Assembly (NCBI GenBank): GCA_025677825.1
Contig: JAIXMO010000072.1
Location: forward strand, 1-64,000
DNA: 64,000 bases
Direction: 5' to 3'
From: Helicostylum pulchrum
Lineage: Eukaryota; Mucoromycota; Mucoromycetes; Mucorales; Mucoraceae
Every line of letters starts with the position of its first letter. Position 1 is the first letter of the stretch. The notes under the pieces are model-generated. The model was not told the origin of the DNA and made no database searches. It worked only from the letters and a program-made list of their open reading frames with translations. The translations under genes were made by a program, and so were the position numbers. Below, piece after piece: positions 57,010 to 64,000 of this stretch.

Positions 57010-58596
57010 AAGCTCAAAAAAGTATGCGGCGGTTAAAAGATGACATTTGCACATAGTATGAGATTACTTCCGGGTTTGAGAATAGTGCGAGTATCTGGCT
57101 ACAAGCTCAACACTCAGGATGAAGAACGTGAACAGAAAAAGCCAAGTAAAACACGGGTTGCAAAAAAAGATAATAAAAAGGCAGACATAACTGAATATAA
57201 ACAGAAACTTAATGATCTGGTTGTTAAAGTGCGGGAATTGTCCAAAGAAAGAAGAGACCTTTATCAGAAGTCTCATAAGAAAAATCAAATGAGGATGGAT
57301 AAAGACAGCTGTGACAGAAGAAGACAAAGAAAATAACCAAGTAATCTACCACAAGGTGAACTACTGAAAGCTGAACAGTCTAAAACTGAACTAAAGTTAA
57401 TCCAAGCCAAAGAGGATCTTCAACAAGCAAAGAGGCAACTGCAGTTACTCAGGAGCACCAACATTGAAACGGAAGACCCTGTCAGCAAAAAGCGTATTAT
57501 TGAATACCGAATATGTTGGTATTGATAAGGCTGAAAATTTCACACTTGATAAAGGGTTTTTTAATTCTGGGGACGTTATGTTTTCCGGAACAGATAACGG
57601 TCTGGTCTCCATGACAGAAACTGTCAATTCTACACCCGAAAGGTTCAGATTCCATTTGAGACTGTATAATCTTTTTTCTGTTCTGGCTGAAGGTAAGATT
57701 GAGGTTTCTGTATTTGATATATTATGTGAATCTAATCCATTAAAACAGATGAACAACCTCAACATGTGTCCCTTTCGGAAGAAAAGAAGAAATTAGTAAT
57801 GTTACCTACATCTTTCAAAATATCTGGAAAGGAAATCCAGTTTGGCTCTGGCACTATAAAACGGAGAAAACAGTTGGAAAAAAGCAAGAACTTGCCAGGT
57901 GAACGTATAAATCATATTGAGAAGAATATGGGGGATAACAGTCTGCATGATGCCAGGTCATTAGATGATATAGAGGCACGCTATAGCAACGCCATTCAAG
58001 ACCAAGAGTACTTTCGTAAATTTTACTACACACCACGAAAGTGTAAACAAAAATATGCACAGGAGCTGGCGAAGCTTTGTTCATCGGGACGAAAATTTAT
58101 CAAAAGCCAGCAAGAAATCATGCCTATTTTTTTTTATTGGTGATCAAGGTCTGGGGATTGGGTCCCGAATTAAAGGAGATGTGAAGTACGGTGGAATGTG
58201 GAAATCAGTTTCTCATAGTAGATACAATCCGGTGGCAATTACCAATGAGTATAATACCTCGCAAAATTGAATTTTCTGTTTTAAAAAGCTACTACATCCT
58301 CTTGCTCCAGAAAAACCAACCCCTCTGCAATTACTAGTATTAGAGGAGCGTTCAATTGTGTGAATCCCTTCTGTCCTTCTGTAACTGTTGGCAAGTCTCA
58401 TCACGAACGCGACTGTGTAATTGCCGCATCAATTGCGTTCTCTGGCCTATCCACTGTTCTTTTTGGTGTAGCCCCACAAAAATTTAAAGAAAAAATCCAT
58501 TCCTGTAATACTGATACCTCATTCGTTATCACTGCTACTGACTTTCTGAAAGTGAAACGCAGTTCAAGCAAGTTCGTTATGCGAGACATTACTTGA
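57010..58596 (+). pseudogene. Decayed Fanzor-like (TnpB superfamily) nuclease gene, copy B, 5'-truncated
   Basis: Plus-strand pieces: 'MTFAHSMRLLPGLRIVRVSG' (57037-57100), a long coiled coil with a stop at 57334, a frame change near 57470, RuvC-I-like 'VMFSGTDNGLVSMTETVNST' (57577-57630), an intron with normal GT...AG (57696-57750), 'FKISGKEIQFGSGTIKRRKQ', then after a slip at a T10 run (58123-58132) RuvC-II-like 'FFIGDQGLGIGSRIKGDVKY'. Next comes a decayed first zinc-ribbon pair with a stop ('NTSQN', stop, 'IFCFKKLLHP'), a second pair 'CVNPFCPSV', and RuvC-III-like 'HERDCVIAASIAFSGLSTVL'. Motif order is the same as copy A at 26.5-30 kb. Copy B keeps the RuvC-I Asp that copy A has lost. The N-terminal half seen in copy A is missing. 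Confidence 0.75.
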
Positions 58597-59235
58597 GGTT
58601 TACCCTCACAGTAAAATGCTACAACATACTTACTTTTTTTTTTTGTGGTTAGAGCGAGTATGTTTGTACATATGAGGCTGATAAATCGTGTATGGTTTGA
58701 TTCAATATATCCCAATATTTACAATTTTATATAAAGCACCTTTTTCGTTAAAAAGAAAGATATCCATACTATCATTCCAAAATCATGCGAAGAAGAAATA
58801 AAAAAAACTAAATTATAGTAGCACAATCGCGTTAGTAACACTTTAAATCTGTATTAGTAGCTGAATAGGCAATAAGATAATACCCCTATATGGTTTATAG
58901 TAAACTTAATAACACGTGTACTTAATATGTATGTATGTTTGCTTTTGTAAGCTCGCCATTTATATTAACGTATAGAGTATATTAGATTAACCAACTGTCC
59001 GACTGGTTACTTTTTCAAAAGTTACGATTTTATCACAGATTAGTGAAATATACTGATATTACGGAGTAGTCGGTATGTATCTATCGAGTCTTTTTTTTTT
59101 TTTTTGGGAGATTTTTAATAAACTTTAAAGTTTAGCGAGATAAACATTTAAGTATGTAAAACTGCCTTTTTTTTATTGTACACTTTATTTAGAGCAACAT
59201 AATAAGAAAGGTCCTTATACAGCCGTTCCACTACT
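58597..59235. other. Intergenic region, no gene recognised
   Basis: About 640 bases of AT-rich sequence after the nuclease relic, with a T15 run near 59091-59105. Nothing coding was seen. Confidence 0.55.
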
Positions 59236-59685
59236 AATTTAAGGATTTAGTGAGTTCTCGACGTACCTTTTTCGTAAAGACTAATGAGAATAGACTTTTT
59301 TTTTCTTACCTGTAAAAATCTAAATCTATACTTGAGAGGGGAAACCGTGTCCGCTACGGCGATTAAAGAATTGCGGTTCGCATACCGGAATAACTTTCCC
59401 AGCTGTAATTCGGTAGCTTTAAAGGTAGTAAAACCCAAAGCAATAGAAGGAAGCCCATAGCAGGAACTTGTTGCAACATTTTTTTTTCCAGTTTATTTAT
59501 ATTGCCAGTTTCATTGTATCAGACCCAGAAGATGCTCGGCAGGAATACATCGTATGCGGTATCTCGTTTGTTCTAGGCTTTTAACATTTATCCGTGATAA
59601 AAATAAAGCCCTTTGAGATTCTCGTACTTGTTCATAATATTTAAAAGCAATTTTAGTTTTTTATGCTCCTCACTAAATCCTTAAA
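59236..59685 (-). mobile_element. 450-bp inverted-repeat element, longer relative of the 14 kb MITE, with a coding remnant
   Basis: Ends are ATTTAAGGATTTAGTGAG and, inverted, ATTTAAGGATTTAGTGAG (18 nt exact). The half near 59685 matches, in inverted orientation, the repeat blocks at 6735-6905 and 14140-14270. The other half is unique in this window and has a minus-strand open stretch 'CYGLPSIALGFTTFKATELQ', 'LGKLFRYANRNSLIAVADTV', 'SPLKYRFRFLQ' ending at a GTAAGA donor (about 59306), which looks like a real exon rather than chance. The protein family is not recognised. This may be the less-deleted parent type of the small element at 14 kb. Confidence 0.8.
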
Positions 59686-59978
59686 TGACAAAAAATGACA
59701 AAAAGAGATTGGATGAATGAGAAAAGGATGTAATTTACAGTTATATGGACCGCATTTAGATATTACAACGTCTTTTGAGGCGTGAATCGGGGAGTATCTC
59801 TACCTTAATACAAGTTTTGTACTAGAGTAAAATGTGATATGTACGCTTTGATCCGAAAACTGGACTTTAAGCACTATTTGGATCTCCTTTGAGGCCCAAA
59901 AAAACACACATTAAACAGCCACAGGGATTTTTTGGTGAATTTTTATATTTTTTATATTCGTAATCTCACTTTGCACTA

Positions 59979-60305
59979 ATGTCGGATGAACAACCACTCG
60001 AGTTCGAACCAGGACTTGCAGGTGATATAGCCAAGTCCATCATGACACCTGGTTATACCGCAAGCGGAGTGATTCAAATAATGTATTATACGTTTTACGC
60101 ACTATTTGCAACCCTTATATTTATGATTGTTATGACTCGTGGTAATCCTCATGTGATTGCTTTGTTTTTAATAGCATTGTGCCTATTTGTTACTATTCGA
60201 TGGTTAGTGTTTATTGTATTATATTTTTACGTATTGGTTATATTGACTGAAAATAGGTTTATCGCCGAGTTGGAATATTCAAAACGACAAGATAAAAAAG
60301 AATAG
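59979..60305 (+). CDS. PKR1: PKR1-like V-ATPase assembly factor
   Basis: Two exons (59979-60202 and 60257-60305) give 90 aa. 'SIMTPGYTASGVIQIMYYTF' is followed by two membrane helices ('ALFATLIFMIVMT' and 'VIALFLIALCLFVTIRW') and 'FIAELEYSK'. The T-P-G start, the two helices and W-F-I/A-A-E-L at the second helix end match PKR1, an ER protein needed for assembly of the V-ATPase membrane sector. Without removing the intron (donor GTTAGT) the frame reads on into a false third hydrophobic segment. Size matches the fungal family. Confidence 0.85.
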   Translation: MSDEQPLEFEPGLAGDIAKSIMTPGYTASGVIQIMYYTFYALFATLIFMIVMTRGNPHVIALFLIALCLFVTIRWLVFIVLYFYVLVILTENRFIAELEYSKRQDKKE

Positions 60306-60392
60306 ATTGTTATTATTAAAATATACTCGGGAAGAATAAAAAAAAAAGTTTTTATTATATACAGCAAAAAAAAAAAAAAACCTCGGTTTTTA

Positions 60393-62197
60393 TTACAGTG
60401 ACATTCGAACACTAGGTAATAAATAAGTGTACAATGAACCAAAGGCTCGTAAATTGTAGTCAGCAATCGCAGTTAGTTTTTTACCAAGTTTGGCGATTTC
60501 TTTTTCAAGGCCAACAGTTGCGTGTGTGTAATTACAAGAGAGATTTTCAGTTTCACCTTGAGCCATAAAAGTTAAGATGATGGTTCGTACGCGATCATAC
60601 ATGATTTTATAAACAGGAGAAGTATTCCGAAGGTTTTGGTTCATCCAATTCGACCAATATTTTGCTTGTTGAATCACATCTTCTTTTGATAACGAAGTTT
60701 GGTTGGCCATATTACACGCATGCAGAGCCAAATGAAAGCAAGACACTCTACCACTGGCAATGGATGCATCCTTTAATAGTTTTGAATACATGGACTTTAA
60801 CTGGTTTAAATCTTCTTGCTTTGCTTGCTTTCCAGCCATTAATCGATAAGGCATCAATAATAAGGCAATAACAATAATATTTTGAAATTCATGTCTTAAT
60901 TGATGCTTTAAACGTTTTTCATCATAACAAAAGGTAATTGGAAAAGTGCAGGATGGTAAATTCAATGCTGTGATAGTATCATTATCATCTGTAACCAAGT
61001 TTATAATACCTGTGCGAAATATATTTATAAACTGGGTTTCATGGCCTAGTCTTTGGTAGGTACATTTCATCCATTGAGATACAGACGATGTGTTTACTTC
61101 ACCGTTATCGAGTTGGGCAAGGAAAATTTTCCATTCTAAACTGGTGCCATTTTCTATCAAGTAAGGACGATAATAATGCAAGGCCTTATTAGCACAATCC
61201 TATTATAAAGTGTTAGAACAAGATACTATACATACAAAAAATATATAATGTGTGTACTTACTAATTTTATAGTTTCCAGTGTTAAAAAGCATATTTCTAG
61301 AGCTCTTGCGTATTCATTATCATCTACTAACTTTTGAACTTTAATTGCTTGCTCTGGACAAAGAGGGTGTAAAACGGAATAAAGAAAGCCGAATTTGAAA
61401 TCGACATTTAAACAGCCTTGAATTAATTGTTGATGAATTAAATCAGGATCCAAAACTGATAGTATGTAATTTTCAGTGATTTGTTGTGGCCAATTCCAAA
61501 TAAATGAAGTGGTAGGATGAGCAGGAAAAGGAGATATTAAAGAAATCAAGATTAAAGATAATTCAGTTAATAAGTTTCTAACCAAAAAGATGAGTTGATA
61601 GCGATCATCGTTTTCTTCTGTATTTGTTGAGCAAAACTTGATTAAATAATCCAATCTAGTCCAATAGGTCTCTGATTCTTGTCTTTTTTCCATAGTCAAG
61701 TTGGGTCGAAAGGTCAAGTTGGGATCGATTAGTAGGTCATGCCTAATTTGAAGACTTTTAAACAGTTGAGAAACAGATAGTTCAGAAAGTGCCTCGGCAG
61801 TAATAGGTGGAAAATCAAGTTTATTTTTTACAATGCTGATATCACTGTTGGTAGAAATTTTTTTGTTTAAATGAAATTTTCTTTTTCCTCGTTTAATTTG
61901 AAGTGACCATGCCATCTTGACTGCATTAATAAAAGCAAGTCGGTTTTGTGGTGGTGATTGTACATTCCTGTTTCGCTTATTATTGTTGTTCTGACGTCGT
62001 TTGTTGATACTGGTGGCATGGTATGATTTCTTGTTACAGTTGACTGTCGATACAATTACTCCAGTTGGCTTTGGTGAACTTGGATAATTAAATGTTTCGC
62101 TACCTTCAAACTCTGCATTGTTATGCATCAAGACTGGTTCAGGTGATGATTCTTGACTGTTACTATTATGAGTTTGAACAAAATCTTCATTCAACAT
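60393..62197 (-). CDS. TCP11/SOK1 family protein
   Basis: Two exons (62197-61262 and 61199-60393) give 580 aa. After a low-complexity, N- and K-rich head, the TCP11 domain begins near residue 120: 'LDFPPITAEALSELSVSQLF' and 'LQIRHDLLIDPNLTFRPN', both diagnostic. It runs to the C-terminus with 'KVQKLVDDNEYARALEICFL' and 'YDEKRLKHQLRHEFQNIIVI'. Yeast Sok1 suppresses loss of protein kinase A and animal TCP11 affects cAMP signalling; the molecular function is unclear. The start is ATG at 62197; an in-frame GTG upstream is ignored. A long A run lies in the 5' leader. Confidence 0.88.
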
Positions 62198-62468
62198 TTT
62201 TTGCTGCACAAAACAAAAGAAAAAGAGAAAAAAAAAAAAAAAAAAAAAAAAAGAAAGGAAATAATAAAAATATATACCTTACTCAATGTACATTAATTGG
62301 GCGAAACATTGAAACAAGCGTAAATCCCCCCACCTCACCCCCTCCAAAAATTCCTTTGATATTGGTTATTATTTGTTGTATGAAAATCTGATTATGGCTT
62401 ATTGTTATTATTTTAGCTTAATAACGTTTATTATAGCTTTATTGTTTTATTTATAAAATGTGTCTTTG

Positions 62469-62502
<34 letters not shown>

Positions 62503-62636
62503 GTACTGATAACTAATATATTTTAACTAACTCATATACATATAAATACAGTCTTTTTTTTTTTCCTCGTAACTTTTTATTTGTTTAATTTTCGATCAAA
62601 ATAAAAATTAGCCGATCAATTTGTTAAAAAAAAAAT
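62198..62636. promoter_or_regulatory. Divergent promoter region between TCP11-like and PRM1-like genes
   Basis: About 440 bases between divergent starts, with an A22 run near 62230-62252 and a T30 run near 62471-62500. No ORF. Confidence 0.55.
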
Positions 62637-64000
62637 ATGCGTGCAACTTTAAATGAAAAATATTCACTTGCTTGGTTACAAATGAGTACGATAGTGATAT
62701 TTACACTGGTTGGTAGCTTACTTTATATTCTCTCACATCTTACGGAATATATGCAAGCATCAAGATCCAGACTAGAAACCGTGTGTGATTCTATCAATAC
62801 AACGTCCGAGCAGATATTCAATACACCGTCCATTTTATTGAACGCCACCATGAAATCAATGCTAACATCAAAGGAAAATATACACCGTAATCTTTTAGCA
62901 GTCGTTAGTATACTAGAGTCATGTATTGCCTGGTTAGTTCAAACCTATAAATCAACCTATCGTTGTTTGCTTGGATTAGCCCTTCACACAGTTCTATCGC
63001 TTGTTACACAAATTGCTGACCCGCTGCAAAAGGCAGCACAAGGTATCACTTCTTTTATTACAGGTGGTAATTTTGTCAGTGGTGACTGGACTCAATCACT
63101 TACCAACACGCAAATTAAAATTGATGATTGGTTTAAAAACGATCATGATATTATACAAGAAATAATTAATAAACCCTTTCAGCTATTACAAACACAGATA
63201 AATGATACACTTAGTGAATGGCAACCACCAACCTATCAGTTAACCAACTTACAACTGCAAGAACAAACTTGTAATACAGTTAGTTTACTCGAATCACTTA
63301 ATAATGTTGAAAATGAATTATCAAACTATATAATAGTTTTGATTGGCATATTATTGGGATCATTATTGGTTTGTATCTTGCTCAATATATGGATGATTCG
63401 TTTCCGCCAAAAACAAGTAGCACAAATGCGCGCACTCATATTACGATTATTCCGAACTTTACCTATTGATGAAGAAGAGGGTTCCGTAGTATTGGATAAT
63501 TATACATTAACCACAAAAACAAAAACAACAACAACGACAACAGAGTTATTTCCATACCGTCTATTTTACTTTATAAGTCGACCAATTGCTGTCTATTGTT
63601 TTTTTGTTGGTACAATAGGCTTAATTACCACTTTTAGTTTAGTACACATATTAGAAACAAAGAGCCAAGAACTTTATCAGCAATTTACTGTCGAAACTCA
63701 ACAATGGACTTTGGATGCATCTTCACAATGGACTAATTATGCTATGAATGAGTACCAAAATATCAATTATTGGATAGCTGAAACAGAATTAAATTTAAAT
63801 CAGCATGCTTTTGGTGTAATAAAAAACACGGCAATTACTATAAATGATACCTTGGGAAACGTGGTAGACCAAGTACAAAATTTAATTCATACCGTTTTAG
63901 GTGGTACACTATTAGAGGAACCTGCAAAAGACTTGACACACTGTTTACTGTTGACTAAAATTGAAAATATAGAAAAGGGTTTAACATGGATAGTAAGTAA
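62637..64000 (+). CDS. PRM1: PRM1-like plasma-membrane fusion protein (partial, cut by window end)
   Basis: Open from ATG at 62637 to about 63992, 452 codons, where GTAAGT marks a probable splice donor. The first membrane helix is 'IVIFTLVGSLLYILSHL'; then 'ETVCDSINTTSEQIFNTPSI' and 'CIAWLVQTYKSTYRCLLGLA', the pattern of PRM1 (helix, short Cys-containing loop, helix pair). Later helices are 'YIIVLIGILLGSLLVCILLN' and 'PIAVYCFFVGTIGLITTFSL', separated by predicted extracellular loops rich in N-x-S/T sites. PRM1 acts at the plasma membrane during mating-cell fusion in ascomycetes. The C-terminal part lies outside the window. It is divergent to the TCP11-like gene. Confidence 0.78.
   Translation, partial: MRATLNEKYSLAWLQMSTIVIFTLVGSLLYILSHLTEYMQASRSRLETVCDSINTTSEQIFNTPSILLNATMKSMLTSKENIHRNLLAVVSILESCIAWLVQTYKSTYRCLLGLALHTVLSLVTQIADPLQKAAQGITSFITGGNFVSGDWTQSLTNTQIKIDDWFKNDHDIIQEIINKPFQLLQTQINDTLSEWQPPTYQLTNLQLQEQTCNTVSLLESLNNVENELSNYIIVLIGILLGSLLVCILLNIWMIRFRQKQVAQMRALILRLFRTLPIDEEEGSVVLDNYTLTTKTKTTTTTTELFPYRLFYFISRPIAVYCFFVGTIGLITTFSLVHILETKSQELYQQFTVETQQWTLDASSQWTNYAMNEYQNINYWIAETELNLNQHAFGVIKNTAITINDTLGNVVDQVQNLIHTVLGGTLLEEPAKDLTHCLLLTKIENIEKGLTWIVS

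Overview
The window looks like a gene-rich stretch of an early-diverging filamentous fungus, most likely Mucoromycota/Mucorales (inference). The evidence is AT-rich DNA with very many long poly-A/poly-T runs; short GT-AG introns of mostly 45-95 nt; standard nuclear codons; clearly fungal genes (SREBP with a DUF2014 tail, a MET30/sconB F-box protein, a PDR transporter, PRM1, PKR1, NCE101-like); and animal-type genes that yeasts often lack (LARP7-like, NELF-A-like, aftiphilin-like). Twenty genes are modelled here, most with exon boundaries checked so that the spliced reading frame closes; two (a YbaK-domain protein and a PRM1 gene cut by the window end) have exons too small or too incomplete to stand out as long ORFs.

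Layout. 0-1.4 kb: decayed RuvC-nuclease (Fanzor/TnpB-like) scraps. 1.4-6.6 kb: NCE101-like peptide, UDP-glycosyltransferase, Rmd1/Sif (DUF155) protein, LARP7-like RNA-binding protein. 6.6-8.2 kb: non-coding with a repeat copy. 8.2-14.0 kb: sulfur-type bZIP factor, MET30/sconB F-box-WD40 protein, another F-box protein, all on the minus strand. 14.0-16.1 kb: a small inverted-repeat element and an aftiphilin/Laa2-like clathrin accessory gene. 16.1-18.7 kb: a Fanzor-like pseudogene split by a 1.1 kb inverted-repeat element. 19.9-26.0 kb: a one-pass membrane protein and SREBP. 26.5-32 kb: a long decayed Fanzor-like gene and a SWIM zinc-finger scrap. 32.9-47.1 kb: F-box-like protein, Ste14/ICMT, IST1, SAPS-domain phosphatase subunit, NOT4/CNOT4, YbaK-domain protein, NELF-A-like protein. 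47.5-56.1 kb: PDR transporter and ABCF ATPase. 56.1-59.7 kb: a cluster of small inverted-repeat elements, a second copy of the long Fanzor-like family, and another inverted-repeat element. 60-64 kb: PKR1, TCP11/SOK1 and a PRM1 gene running off the end.

How the genes relate. Most are unrelated housekeeping genes. Two links deserve attention. The bZIP factor and the MET30/sconB ubiquitin-ligase receptor are adjacent; in ascomycetes their counterparts (Met4-Met30, CYS3-SCON2) form the sulfur regulatory switch. LARP7-like and NELF-A-like proteins both belong, in animals, to control of RNA polymerase II pausing.

The most unusual content is the mobile fraction. At least four, perhaps five, decayed relics carry RuvC-like motifs and a zinc-ribbon arrangement of the TnpB/Fanzor kind, from at least three sequence families. 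They sit among several short elements with terminal inverted repeats. None is intact, so no active system is claimed.
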